Source of the DNA: Metopolophium dirhodum
Taxonomy: Eukaryota; Arthropoda; Insecta; Hemiptera; Aphididae
Length of the DNA: 64,000 nucleotides
Reading direction: 5' to 3'
Assembly: GCF_019925205.1 (NCBI RefSeq)
Contig: NC_083566.1
Location: 11,222,001-11,286,000 of the forward strand
Both the position numbers and the translations under genes were made by a program. The notes below the pieces were generated by a model, which searched no databases, was not told the origin of the DNA, and worked only from the letters and a program-made list of their open reading frames with translations. The stretch's first letter is position 1, and every line of letters begins with the position of its first letter. This document shows, in pieces, positions 11,701 to 23,795 of the stretch.

Positions 11701-14700
11701 GAACGAAAAATGAACGCCACCCTCCGTTCAAAAGCCATAACATAAAAAAAAATTTAACACTCAACAGTTTGGAAATCCAAATGTTTCTTAGTATTTGCAA
11801 CGTTGAACATTTTCTGTAAATCATTATGTGGTAACTTGAACAATTACAAGTATCACACAAACCAACACCGGAATACACAAAAAAAAAACCATCTGAAAAT
11901 ACCTTTACAATGTGCGGTATTGATTCGAACAGTTCGATCAATTTTGTGAATCCAAAATCAGCTACTTTACACTGATGACCAAAATGGTGATGGTAAGAAG
12001 GTATGAACTTATTAAATAACAGACAACACTGCGGGGCATGACTTAACAACTCTATTACCTAGATAAATGTTTATTATTATTGTTTCAAAATTTGATTGGG
12101 CCAAGTCTTGAGTCAAGAAATTTGTTGTCAAATCAAATCTCCCTGAAATTGTTACTGAAAACTCACTTCTTTAGCAAAGGCTTTGGTGCGTTCAATTTCT
12201 TCTGGAGTCTGTTCTCGTTTAGGGATTGCCACTGATTTTTGACCATCCAGATGACCGATGACGACGGTATTTTCTGATACTTGCGTTAATAGATCATCAA
12301 GAGAACACAAGCCATAATCGACTGGATCAAAAGCACGTCCCAGGGTCTTCTCGAAAAGCGTACTGAAGTCAACAATGGGCACTTGTTTGCTGGCTACGGA
12401 TTTAAGCACACGCAACAAATCAGAAGTAAATCTTCGTACCTGTGCTTTGTGCGACAACGTCATGAAACGTTTGTTACCCTCTCCAAATACCTGAAAAAAT
12501 GTATAGCCAACATCAGTAGTGTTTCCTAGAACACACGAGGGGGAACTGATAATATAAGATGTAAATGTCTACATTTATTTTATAGTTATTGAAAAATAAT
12601 TTTATCTAATCTCTGACCAATGATCAACATGGAAATTCTTTTGGGCAGACCAACCTCGTGCTGTTTGATTTTGTACTAGAAAGAATAATTTACTTAAGAG
12701 GACGCTACACCCGCATGCGTTGTCTCTGTCTTACAAACGTACAACATAACAAAAACTGTTTTGCGCGGGAAAGAACCGAGAATGCTATAGTTATAACTAA
12801 GAAACGAAATTTTCACACTGTAAAGATGAAAACATTTACTGTGCAACATCGTTTTTATTTTTCCGATATCACATACACCAAAAAAGTTATTATTGTTTAA
12901 AAATGCATTATTTCAACCTTGAATAACTTTTTTTGTATTTGTGATATCGGAAAAATAAAAACGATGTTGCACGGTAAATGTTCTCATCTTTACAGTGTGA
13001 AAATTTCGTTTCTTAGTTATAACTATAGCCTTCTCGGTTCTTTCCCGCGCAAAACAGTTTTTGTTATGTTGTACGTTTGTAAGACGGAGACAACACATGC
13101 GGGTGTAGCGTTCTCCTAATACAAAACTTAGAAGAGCATTAACTGTGTTCTTGCGTTGGATTTTTTTTTACAATATTTAAATTTTAAAACATATGAGCAT
13201 TTTTAAATTGAAATATTGTCGAAAGGTCAACATAAGAATACAAATTATGTTCTAAACTTAAGGTTGATGATAGGTCAGGTCAATTGACAGTAATACTAAA
13301 GCTAACAACTCATTTGGGTCTGCTGACATCAAATATCCTTATAGGGCATGCGTAAGAGAGCAAAACTAAATAGTATGCCAACATTCCATCATCTCAAGAA
13401 GAAATATTCTGTCTTTTTTTTAAACAATTTTTCCATTTTAATCTAGGTAATAAATACAATACACACCTATAGGTTAAAATTATCATGAGCTTTAAAAAAA
13501 ATATATTTATTTGAGAGTAAAAAGACTTCAAGCACTAATAATATTTGACAAGTTTTATTAATTATATTCAATTGCTACATACATTTTAGATAAGATAATT
13601 TTCATAAGATCCTTGATATTGGCTTAAATTCTTTGTTATAGTTGGGCTACTGAGTTATAAACAAGAATTTAAAAAACAAAACAATAACCATAAAGTCTAA
13701 TGGGTATAGTAATAATGTACTAGTATTTATAAAGGCTTTATAAAATAATGTATCTTTTTAATATTATAAGAATGTCTTAGGGAATGTGGGGGGAAATAGG
13801 AACCAACATCATCCTAAAACTAAAATTTTTTCTGAAAAATATCAATAACTGCATAATAAGTAAATCACCTGTACAATGTTTGGCAGCGCTTCTAAGAGAT
13901 CAATAAGTTTGGTAAAACCGTAGTCGGCAACGCGACACTGACGGCCGAAATGGTGATGGTATGCTGGTATGAAACGGTTAAACGACATAGTGCAATGAGT
14001 ACAGGTCTTTAACAGATCAACCAGTTCACGACTCAACAAGGCCAAATTGTTTGCCAATGGTGGACTAATGCTCTTCAATCCACTCACACTGGCTGCGAAA
14101 CATTTAAAATGTTGGATAGTATCAATAAAAATAATATAATAACAAATGACTGTCGTATGACTTTTACACGGAAATATTTTATAGATATTACAGACATAAC
14201 ATTACCTTCTGATTTAGTGTCGGACTCTTGAGTCGAAGATCTTACAGACATATTTCCAATGTCCGAAGCCGAAGACGTTGTTAGGTATTTGATGCCAATA
14301 CTACAGCTCTGTAAGAGTTCGACACCACTGACAGCAGTAACAACATGTTCCAAAGGCACCCCGTCTTCATCTGTCTGTAACGGCTCATTGAACAAAGCTT
14401 CGTAGCAATCGCAAATACTAAAAATAAATTTTTTATTTAATTTGTTACACATGGTTTGTAGTAACAAGACGGCATCGTCTACTGAGTAGTAAAAAATTTA
14501 TTATTTATGATTTACGTGGCGAGAATTAGATAATTGTTGTGAGATGATATCAGAGAATGTAAACGTTTAGAGAACTCGTTTAATGACACTTTAACATTAG
14601 GCAATGCAGGCATTTCCAATTCAGCCCAGCCCTTATCGTCGGTGGGTTTTGTAATTTTTGCATGAGTCGGACAGTACGAAACCGCATCGCTTTTGTCCTA

Positions 14701-17700
14701 TACATATGATACAAATAAATTATAAACAATAACAAATAAAATACATGTTTTATTAAGAAGTATTCTGAACACAGCCAGATAAATGTGGTGACGTATAACT
14801 TACTAAATTAGACATGGGCATAGAAGATGAAGAAGAAGGTAAATGGTGAAGGGGCGATGGAGTGTTACGGTATTCTGGGTTTAAGCTAATGATTCTATGA
14901 TTTGGTTCTTCGGTTATTAAGCACACGTCTTTCATTTTATACAAATCCGATACGGACACGGAACTCATGAAGCGGTTTTCAAACATTTCGCGGAACTTGA
15001 ACAGAGGCAGACGCTGTCCGGGAACTTCCATTAGTATATATGCTATCTGAGACCTATAATAAAAAGCACACACATTACAACCCAGAAATTAGAATATAAT
15101 AACTGTAAAACAAAGTTATAATTCACTGTCAGAACCATACATACCTCAGCAGCGTGGGATTTTGAGGGTAACCAGAATGAGCATAAGCAATCATAATTCT
15201 TTTGAACCCGATTTTGCGTCTGTGGAGCTTAGAAATGGCATACTGCGCATCCTGTGGGCTAGACACCCGAACGGCTGCTGCAAAGTTACCGTCTGACTGA
15301 TAAAACACCGACACGTGTAACACCTGTATTTTACCAACATAATAAAAATATGAGTTCACATTTCAAAATCACAACATTTAATAAACATACCATAACATGT
15401 TCCCTGAACGTGTTAAATAATATATTTTTCATCTCAACAGAGTCGATGTTCTGGTCTAAATTTGTAACGTGCAAGTCTACTGGATTACTCTGTTGGGCTA
15501 CAAGTACTGGTGGTGCTTGATTCGTTGCCAAATTGTTATAAGATGGAGATATGGGGTGAAAGTATCGCTGAAGAAATAATTTTAAAAATAAAATATGTAC
15601 ACGCTTTATAATTAAACAGTCTAAATATAGATAGAAAAAACCTTACATCTGGATTGGTATTCTCCATTAGATTTGGTGGACTAACTCTCCTAGGAACGTT
15701 GACTATTGGAGGAGGTGGAACTGAAGTATTGACACCAAACATCATGTATGGCGGTGGGCCATTCGAACTGATCATACTGGGGGTTGAACCGACCTAAATT
15801 TCAAACAATAAGTTAATATATAAAATTCAAAATCGCACTTGGGGTATGTAAAAAATGATTTCTTACTTGAGAATCTATTTGTGATGTTCCAGCCAATCCT
15901 CTTTTTAAAATCGTTATTGGTGTACCGTGACCCATTGCTGTAGAATAACCATGTCGCATCCAGGTTTCATTTTGATTTACTGCTGGAAAATTTTTTTTAC
16001 AATACATTTAATACCAATAAAATTTTTAACATAATAATAAAATGCAATATTATATTACAAGTTATTTGTGGAGTTGATGGTTGAGAGTGACTGGTATCAG
16101 GCTGTTCCTGATTGTCCTTGGTCATCTGTTTTCCTTTGTAGTTAATTGGACCTTTTGCCCCGCTCTAGTCAAAAGTTGGTTTATAGTTAAAAAAAAATAA
16201 TAACAACTATTAAATATATAATAATATAATTTGCTGTCTTTGGGTGGCTCTTATTTACACAATTTCAAATATACTCCTCCCTCTTTTGTTTCTAATACCA
16301 AAACAAAAATGTTGACAATTTGTACTTACTAACTTAATCCTAATTCCTAACCATATTCTGTGATGAGGAGATGACCATAATGTAATGACCATTATATGGT
16401 TGACCATACAAAAATAATGTATATGTTTAAGTAAACAGCACATTTCTGACCAAAAATTTAGAATTTTTAATTAATAAACAAGAATCAATTATGATTAAAA
16501 ATTATTTTTGGCGGGAAAAAAATGTATGCGCTCATTTCTACAATGTTAAGTTGAGTTTTATTTTAATATTATAAGTTCACATTTTAAGTAAAAATGTTAT
16601 TTTTTCATATCAATTCTACAGTAATTTTATAAGAATGAAATTCATATTTTTTTATTTTAATAATTCCTTTTATGAGACAAGTTCATCAATTGATATCAAA
16701 TTATATCTATATATTCACAATAAAACAGAACAGTTAACAGTTTCTGCCAAAAACAGCTTATTTAGTATAAATATTAAAAAATAAATTTATTAATAAAAGA
16801 AACAAATCTTTGACACGAGCAACACCGAGCGGGACAACTAGTATTATATATTATTCACGATTGAAAGATGATGTTATGATAGAGCTGGAAGTTTACTATA
16901 AACACATGATAGTGGTGATATAAAATATTGTTTTATATGTTAAAAATAAACTAAAACACATGTTGTTTATTTTATATCATACACATAGGATATTCTATTT
17001 CTTTTCAATCGTAACTGATAAGTAACTACTAGTACTGTATACAATGTTTCAACATTCACGTTCTGTAGCTGATTAATATATTATATTTCTTGTACATTTG
17101 TTAATTTTGCACTTAAAAAACTTATTATATTTTTCTACAAACAATATTTTTAAATTCTCAAATATGAATGTATTTTTCTGTATTCATGATCAAATTATTC
17201 AGTTTTATATTTAAAAAAAAATTGCTGGATAACAATTTAGATTAAATAAAAAGGGGAAAGGAGATAACCACTCTGCTGTACAGTAGGCGTCGAGTGTACC
17301 TCGACTTATCACGAAGGAAGTCAATGTAATGTGTGTGTTAAATTAAGTTTAATGATAAATCATTTTATACAAAAAATGTCAGCCTATATACCTAAGTATA
17401 TTTTATGATATATTTTTATTGCAATTATAGTATTAATAATACGACAAGTTAAATTTTTGTTTTTAGGGCATATTTTATGTTTTTATACTTTTTGAGACCT
17501 ATTTAACTTAAATCAACCTTTTCCACAACAACATTTCTATTTCAAACAAATACAGTCATCATTTTTGGATGAAAATGTATTCGTTTTTAATTTTTGTCGT
17601 ATAATATGGTTTTTGACATATTTCCTAGAAGCACTTGCGAATTGCAGATAAGCCAATAATATTAATTTGTTGTAATTAATTTTTTTAATAGATAGAAATA

Positions 17701-20700
17701 AATAAATAGAAAATTTAGAAAAATGTATTTTGTTTATTTGACAATGGTATAAAATATAATATTTAAATCACATTATAATTGTTTTGATTTATTTCATTAG
17801 CACTTATAATAAAATTGGTCAAAAAATTTTTGAAGTGCTTATTATAGGGTTTTGAAGTGCATAAGTACTTGCATATTTAGTGCTTTTTTAGAGCTACAAG
17901 TCCTCTACCCTACTTTTAACTCATTTGAAAGACAGAGACAACAAATGCAGATTAGGCTTCCTCTTAACTTAAGAAAAGGCACTATGGGAAAACTAGTTGA
18001 AAAAGTTTAGAAACCATTGACAGAGTATATCTGCCCTAGCAATCGTGACATCAACATCTAAGTATGATGATTTAAATAGCTAGTATTATAATAATGTAAT
18101 ATCAAAAGAAAATAATAAATTAATAAAAACTTTTATAGTAGATACCTCTTTACACTTAATATAAAAAAATATATTATATTTTTAATTAATGATCAATTTA
18201 TTGGATTAATTTAAACCATTGAGATTTTTTTTTAAATTTTAACGAATGTTTTTAAAATAAGTGTTCCTTGCACTGGGAATAATAAAAATCCTGTAGATTT
18301 ATTTAATGAAATAACACTTACTACAGGTATTTGAGGTCCATTTAACCAGGTTTGTATGCCAACAGAATTTGATGTCAACCAAGGATTATGGTTTCTCATT
18401 GAGTTATCGATGCTAGGATTCATTTGAGACATTCCAAAACCACCTTTGATTTGTTGACCGTACAAGCTAGACAAAACAGAATTTAAAATATAGCTACAGT
18501 ACAAAATCTGAGCTAAATTAGAGTTAGAAATAGGTTTTTTTCAAAACTTACGCAAATTTTCGATTTTCAAAAGTGGCAGGAGGAGTAACAGGGGTTATAT
18601 TGAACCGGGAATGCATATTGTTTGTTGAAGAATACTGAATGGTAGTTGCGATGTGCTGTATATTTTCTTCTCTAGTCTGCACTGGAGCAGGTTTACCTAA
18701 ACAACGTTAAGTGTTCAATATAAGAACAAAATAAAAATTTGAATTTAATTATTGTACAAACTTATGAAACTAGTGGACGATGATTCTTCTTTTACAGCAA
18801 ATGGTAAACTAACAACAATTTGACTATTAAACACGCGTTCCTTATTCATTCGTTTTTGAGCTCTAAACAAGAGTTATGTAAAGTAGAATTATTAAAACAA
18901 ATTTAATTAAATTACAAAAAGATCATGTGTTAAATAAATACAATAATAATAATAAATAAATAAAATACCATGCTTTTAAAAATTTGTATGCAAAAAGGAC
19001 TAGATAACATTAAAACAATGATAAATATAAATCACAAATTTAAATAAACTACAAAAATTAAATTAAGACACAAAATACGAAATTATTGAACAAATAATTA
19101 AAGCTCAATGTAGTAATTGAGTGCATGACTGCAAAGGAAGACTGCTCCAAAAATACTATTGAAAGTTCAATGCTAACAGAAACCAAATATGTACAGGGAA
19201 TACCACAGGGAAAAATTGTATAAAAATAATCAAACAAGATTGTGAAAGCAATAAAAAGATATTTTATGAGATAAAACTGATAAACATGATAGCTATTAGC
19301 TATACAAAATTGCTTATCATTATTATTATTTACCTTGCAGCCATTTCTTTGGTAGGAAATCTAATTGTTGTTGAACAATTATTTATTACACCAACACGTC
19401 CACCACAATTTTCAGACAACCTCTTTAAACGATTTCTGATTTTTGCTGGATCAATGCCAACTGGTAGATTGGATACAATAACTTCAACGGGTGTGTTCCC
19501 ACATTGCTAATAAAACAAATATCAAATAAAAGTTTTGTTCCAGTACATATTTATTAATGTTCAAATAATGTAACAATAAAAATCCAAATCCTAAGCACTA
19601 TGATCTAAAAATAAGAAGAAACATTACTAGTAAATATTGTTTTAGTAATATATTATACCAGTTATTGGTAATGAAAAAAATCAAATATTTTAAATTTAAT
19701 AAAATCACAAAGGTAATTAATAGTTAATAGTTATTATCATGCTAATATTTTTAATTTGTTATTAAACTTAATTTAAAAATAATTAATACATTTAATTACA
19801 AACATAAGTTATAACTGATAAATATGTATATTTTTGAGGAAAATTATAAACGACTTTTAATAAAAATAATTCTATACATTAAGTGGGAGTGAAAATAATC
19901 CAATAGTAATTTTACTTGTAAATTATAATTAATTATTAATAACAAATGAGTTAAGAATCACTAGTTAACAGATTTGTGTAAATAAATACAATCAATTTGT
20001 ATACAATAGACAATATTATATGGTCCACTAAAATTGTCATTTTAATGTGTTTTGCGTATAGGAAAGTCTAGTTTTGATTAGCATAGCATAAGCCAAGAAA
20101 ATCTACTAGCCTGAACAAATGCGGGTATATCGAGGTGTACATCTTATAAACTACATTTCTTTTAGAAATGGTTTTCTTCTAGGTTTTAATTAAGGCTCAA
20201 AGTTAGTGCACTTTTTAGAATGCTAGTAGGAAACTTTTAAGTTTGAAAATTAGCTTTTCAAAGGTGATAAAATTCAAAAATAGCAATTTTAAAGTTAACA
20301 ATTTTGAACAGTTATAAATGTAGTTTTAAGCACTATCAATTATCTTAACAAAATACAGATTTAAAAAAAAAAAGGAATTGCTTGTTAGCGCTCCATCACT
20401 AAGCCATATAAAATTTATAACCCCCACCGGGTTACTGTACATTAAATTATGATATTAATTTTTATATACCATTACAAAACTTTTAAATAATGGTAAATAC
20501 CAAAAAGTATAACAAATTTTTTACAATTATTTATTGCAGGCAGTAGTGTAGTCAATAATTACATATAGAAAAATACGACAGTATTCGATACATCCTTTTA
20601 GGAACCATAATGCCGATTATTTAAATATTCCGCAATTCCATAAAATATTAATATTATATTTTATATTTTAGTTTCCACCTTAGTTATAACTTATAACTTA

Positions 20701-23652
20701 TAATACTTTTTGACTACTCGGCATCTACTGATTTAGAGGGAGTGGGAGTTGATATAATATATTATAACAAAAATTACTTCATAAGAAACTTTTAAGCTTT
20801 GTAGAATTGTCGGATTTCGATAACTATTTTTTTATCTGAACGAAGAAAACTTCTTACAGACTGCATCGTACTCCAATTTTTATTTTATTTCAAATAATGT
20901 TATAGAATACCTGATTTGTAAAAAAAAAAACTTAAGATTATCTTGTTTTATAAAGACATATTATGGTTTGAAATTTAAATATTGAAAAATAGAGGTATGC
21001 CGCCTGTAGAATAATACCCTCTATAAGTTGAAAATTAAAAATAATCAAATTTGGTTGATTCTACAGGACAGCATTATGGTCACCATAATTTTTTTTTTTT
21101 TGGAAACAAAATGACCTTGGCATTAGGCGCTTTAAATGCCACACATTTAAAAACTGAATGCCAGTACTAAATACTGCAGGAAATAACTCATTAAAATTAA
21201 TTATTAACAATATTTTAAAATAAGCTTATAATGTTTATAAGATTGGTATATGCACTTTAAACTACACATACAATATAGCCACAAGCCAATAACATACCAA
21301 CATGATTAAAATGTGATAAAATACAATTTCAAATATTATAAGAATAGTTATAATATTAGTTTTCCTTTTTCCATAAACAGATTACATACTATACTAACCT
21401 ACATGTAAGATATATGGAGATAATCAGAGAAATATCAACCATGAATCAGAATATCAATATTTAATATTTATTTTTAAAACATAAAGCTAACTTAAGGTTG
21501 CCTAGGGCGTGATGAGATAAATTTTATACAGGTTAGTGGCAGAACAATAAAAAATCGGTACAGAAAATAAATCAACATTACCATTAAAAAACTCTTACTG
21601 GTTACATTAGGACCATAAATTAATTATAGAACCTAATAAATCTTTAAGAAAACTATTTTAATTTAACAGTAGAGCAAATAAAATTATGGGCATATTATTT
21701 GGTATTTTTAGTATGAATTCAAGTCAGATATTTATATGCACTTGCATCTTTTTATTGATGGGTCAACATGAAGTTAATGTATACCAAAATGTGATTCATG
21801 ACTTAATGATTCTGAATATAAAATTTTATTTTGAGTTTTTTTTAAAATTATTTTAGTTCATATTTTAGGATTTTTCTAATTATTTAAGACATAGTTAAAC
21901 TTTTTTTAAATATATAGTACTAAAATGCCATTTTTTATAAGTACACTAATCATGAAATGCAAAACGTTTATTAACCCATTAGCGCCGGAGTTTTTTTATT
22001 TACAATTTTAACCAAAATTTTGTTGAAAATGTATGTTATACCTCAAAAATGATTGTAAAAAAACTATGTTGCCATATGACAACGCACGGCGTTAATGGGT
22101 CAATAATTGTACACAATTCTATAAATATGAGCAGAGGCGCAATGGGCAGACTTTTAGTAAGCCCATCAGTTAAACAGTAAAAATTCAAAATTAATTAACT
22201 GGTTTCAAAAATACTCATTATCTCAATAAGACTGAGCACAGTATGTCTGACTCCTCCAATATTACTATGCTAATACTATAAAATAAATTATACTTACTCG
22301 AAGAGCATTTCTTAATGGTAACATTTCAACTAAATGAGTATAATTATAATGTTCATTGGCACACAAAATAAGACTTTCAGAACAAAGTTCATTATGCAAT
22401 AATATTACATGCATTTTTTTCCTGGAAAATTAAAATTTGAATGAATTATATGTCTCAAAGCAAACAAAATTAATAGATATACCTATGTCTAATATCACAG
22501 AGATCGGATGCAAAATTCACATCACCAGAAACTAAAACTACAGCTGCAGGGGAACCATGTAAATCAGCAAATCTTCTCATTGAAAGGCGAAGTTTCTCGT
22601 CGGCTGCATTTTTACATACAGATGTAACATGAACTAAATTGACCTGATAGAAATTACATGAATCAAATTAGTAATTACAAGCACTTTAACAATTTATCAC
22701 ACAATATTAGAAATGACTTACTTGAGCATCATTTAGTTCTTGAACAACTTGTGCATTTTCTTTTTTAACATCACAGACGACGAGAAACTCAGCTTCTCTA
22801 TAACCGATAAAAAATCTGTCTCTTATTGCTTGAGCCACGGCTACTGCAGATCTACCTTTGGGAACCTAAAGTAATTGTATTCATTGTACTATTTACTTTG
22901 ATAATATTCACTGTTATATTGATGTCATGACTTACCTGACAGTTTTCAATATCCCAAAAAACACCAATTGGTGGCAAATAGTGAGCAAATGAATGCTTAT
23001 GACTATAAGGTATTGAATTATTTGTATACCCACGCGAAGTATATGAAGAACGAAGTCTATTTACAGACTTCTTGTTTTTTTTGTAAGGTAACAACTGGTT
23101 ATCATACCTAAGGCATTCTTGTTCATACACATCAGAATTTGAACACAATGAATCAGAGTCTGATGCAGAATCTGAATCAGTGTGAGAATATGAAGATGAT
23201 GTAGTATTATTTTGAAGTACAGGTTCCTTTGGTGAAATATAATATCCATTTGTAAGATGTGGTGGTGATGGAAATTTAAAATTTGTTTCAATTTGACCAT
23301 CACATGGATATGGTTCTATGTTTCCAAAGCAGCCAATATTCTCTTGACGGTTGAAAGACACTTAAAAATTAAATTATTATTTAATAATATTTAAATTTGT
23401 TAACTAAAACGTTTGTATAGTTAACTTAGGCATCAACCGAAGGTTTAAATTTTAATTTTTTATCAGATAGTTAAAGACTCAATGCATATTAGGTACCTAA
23501 ACTAATATTTTTTTTGAACAGTCAAAAATTGTTTTTGATTTATAAATTTTGTAATTGTGCCAATAAAAACCAAGATAACATTATGTTATTAATTCAGTCA
23601 AACAAATATATTGAAACTTACATTTTCTTGTACAGACAATAAGATGATCCAT
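5756..23652 (-). CDS. MARF1: Meiosis regulator and mRNA stability factor 1 (NYN-RRM-LOTUS protein)
   Basis: This is an RNA-binding endonuclease that in mammals controls oocyte mRNAs and retrotransposons. The coding exons, from N to C terminus, are 23652-23622, 23360-22936, 22865-22722, 22643-22483, 22421-22298, 19506-19334, 18862-18762, 18696-18552, 18466-18322, 16164-16059, 15982-15867, 15793-15647, 15567-15391, 15323-15145, 15053-14804, 14697-14516, 14417-14206, 14092-13869, 12490-12167, 12058-11903, 10996-10778, 9679-9473, 9407-9137, 9048-8900, 6130-5875 and 5805-5756. They sum to 4674 nt (1557 aa plus stop) and every splice phase matches. The NYN nuclease domain spans about 139-295 (GVFWDIENCQ, LVVCDVKKEN, KNAADEKL, VSGDVNFASD); its acidic residues are D147, D184, D215 and D241, with the same spacing (37, 31, 26) as I recall for the mouse catalytic set. 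RRM1 lies at about 296-352 and RRM2 at about 625-715. Eight LOTUS/OST-HTH domains fill about 725-1406. The tail is low complexity. The start has an in-frame upstream stop. Human MARF1 is longer (about 1740 aa), mostly in linkers. Confidence 0.93.
6202..6396 (-). ncRNA. Candidate box C/D scaRNA for U2 snRNA, copy 1 (predicted U2 G12)
   Basis: It lies on the host strand in the MARF1 intron 6131-8899. In RNA orientation it has box C ATGATGA (6381-6375), box D' CTGA (6357-6354), a C'-like TGATCA (6248-6243) and box D CTGA (6217-6214). A 9-bp perfect terminal stem, TAATTTATA with TATAAATTA, joins 6388-6396 to 6202-6210. The bases before box D' read CAATAGGCCGAG, which pairs with U2 snRNA nucleotides 8-19 (CUCGGCCUUUUG) with one mismatch; the fifth base upstream faces G12. 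A second patch, GGAGCGAT at about 6236-6229, can pair with U2 1-8 through one wobble. Boxes and pairing are seen directly; the U2 sequence is from memory and the function is inferred. Confidence 0.6.
6980..7165 (-). ncRNA. Candidate box C/D scaRNA for U2 snRNA, copy 2 (predicted U2 G12)
   Basis: This is a diverged duplicate of the 6202-6396 element. Box C ATGATGA is at 7151-7145, D' CTGA at 7127-7124, C' TGATCA at 7026-7021 and D CTGA at 6995-6992. The D' guide and the 3' GGGAGCGAT patch are identical to copy 1, while the middle between C' and D' has drifted, which is what selection on guide and boxes would leave. The terminal stem is only AT-rich and ambiguous, so the ends given here are approximate. 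Confidence 0.58.
7633..7797 (-). ncRNA. Candidate box C/D scaRNA for U2 snRNA, copy 3 (predicted U2 G11)
   Basis: This is the most diverged copy. Box C ATGATGA is at 7789-7783, D' CTGA at 7769-7766, C' TGATCA at 7670-7665 and D CTGA at 7642-7639, with a 5-bp terminal stem TGTTG/CAACA (7793-7797 with 7633-7637). An extra U sits before box D' (AGGCCGAG-T-CTGA), so the 8-bp pairing with U2 8-15 is shifted and the fifth upstream base faces G11 instead of G12. The 3' patch GGAAGCGAT is perfectly complementary to U2 1-8. Outside boxes and guide, little is shared with copies 1 and 2. Confidence 0.52.
7888..8065. mobile_element. Possible pogo/Tigger-like miniature element
   Basis: The left end CAGTAAAATCTTGTTATGTC and the inverted right end, CAGAGTATAGATTCTTGTTATG, share an ATCTTGTTATGT-type core, with TCTTGTTATGT perfectly inverted. 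TIRs of this look (CAGTAnnATC..GTTATG) are usual in pogo/Tigger elements. A TA precedes the left end, but no clean TA follows the right one. It lies in the same MARF1 intron as the scaRNA candidates. Confidence 0.35.
8063..8196. other. Strongly self-complementary intronic element (structured RNA or palindromic element)
   Basis: CTGTCCAACAAGAG (8063-8076) pairs with CTCTTGCTGGACAG (8183-8196) with one wobble. AACTGATTCCTC (8123-8134) pairs with GAGGAAACAGTT (8154-8165) with one mismatch. GAGAA..CCG pairs with CGGTTCTC inside the closing stem. On the host (minus) strand the inner hairpin is followed by ATAGCA, which fits an H-box consensus ANANNA, but no convincing second H/ACA hairpin was found. 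The block is more G+C-rich than its surroundings. Confidence 0.35.
11149..11364 (-). mobile_element. tRNA-derived SINE in a MARF1 intron
   Basis: On the minus strand the element opens GGGGGACGAAGTGGCTGAG, with a pol III box A TGGCTGAGTGG (11353-11343) and a box B GGTTCAAACTC (11316-11306) at tRNA spacing, followed by about 150 bp of unrelated body and a 3' A-rich tail. The flanks repeat: ACTATAAA at 11137-11144 and at 11365-11372, a likely target-site duplication. A functional tRNA is unlikely because the box B region runs on into body sequence without an acceptor-stem partner. Confidence 0.65.
12694..13119. mobile_element. Long-armed palindromic MITE in a MARF1 intron
   Basis: Two arms of about 200 bp are near-perfect inverted copies around a centre near 12900. 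Both contain the same words, such as ACGCTACACCCGCATG, TTGTCTC and AACTGTTTTGCGCGGGAAAG. The outer ends read TTAAGAGGACGCTACACC and, inverted, TTAGGAGAACGCTACACC. The open frames on both strands are mirror images of each other and are not genes. The arms differ at only a handful of positions, so the element is young or kept similar by gene conversion. A related, more diverged copy sits at 59026-59421. Confidence 0.8.
17250..17430 (+). repeat. Partial copy of the dispersed repeat (terminal part)
   Basis: It shares 'actctgctgtacagtaggcg', 'gttaaatt' and 'tttaatgataaatcatt' with the terminal segment of the 42727 copy, as well as 'cagcctatatacctaagtat'. It lies in the MARF1 intron 16165-18321. 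The rest of that intron is AT-rich and shows no other feature. Confidence 0.55.
17927..17966 (-). repeat. Solo terminus of the 12694-13119 MITE family
   Basis: 'gaaagacagagacaacaaat' followed by 'cttcctctta' matches the right terminus of the palindromic MITE (..GACGGAGACAACACATGC..TTCTCCTAA). No opposite end was found nearby, so this is a fragment. A similar fragment is at 54062-54105. Confidence 0.45.
21975..22099. mobile_element. piggyBac-type MITE, 125 bp
   Basis: The ends are CCCATTAGCGCCG and, inverted, CCCATTAACGCCG, flanked by TTAA on the left (21971-21974) and TCAA on the right (22100-22103). CCC termini inside a TTAA target site are the signature of the piggyBac superfamily. It lies in the MARF1 intron 19507-22297, which otherwise shows only AT-rich sequence. 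Confidence 0.65.
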
Positions 23653-23795
23653 AATAGGTCCAACAACTTATATATATTATACCTCGAGAAAAATATGAGG
23701 TATAAAGCTGCATTTACTAATGAAAAAATATGTTTTTAAATACTTGAAGTCTAAATTAAAATTTTGGTATCATTTATATACCAACTGAATAGACC
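23653..23795 (-). promoter_or_regulatory. MARF1 5' UTR part of the first coding exon
   Basis: A minus-strand acceptor (..ttttcag|GTCTATTC) lies at 23796. The exon then runs to the ATG at 23652, with an in-frame TAA upstream of the ATG. This suggests at least one further non-coding exon upstream. Confidence 0.5.

Noticed and set aside
12658..13119. Open frames of 60-80 codons on both strands with the same peptide (MRCLCLTNVQHNKN..)
   Set aside because: They are mirror images produced by the palindromic MITE arms, not genes.
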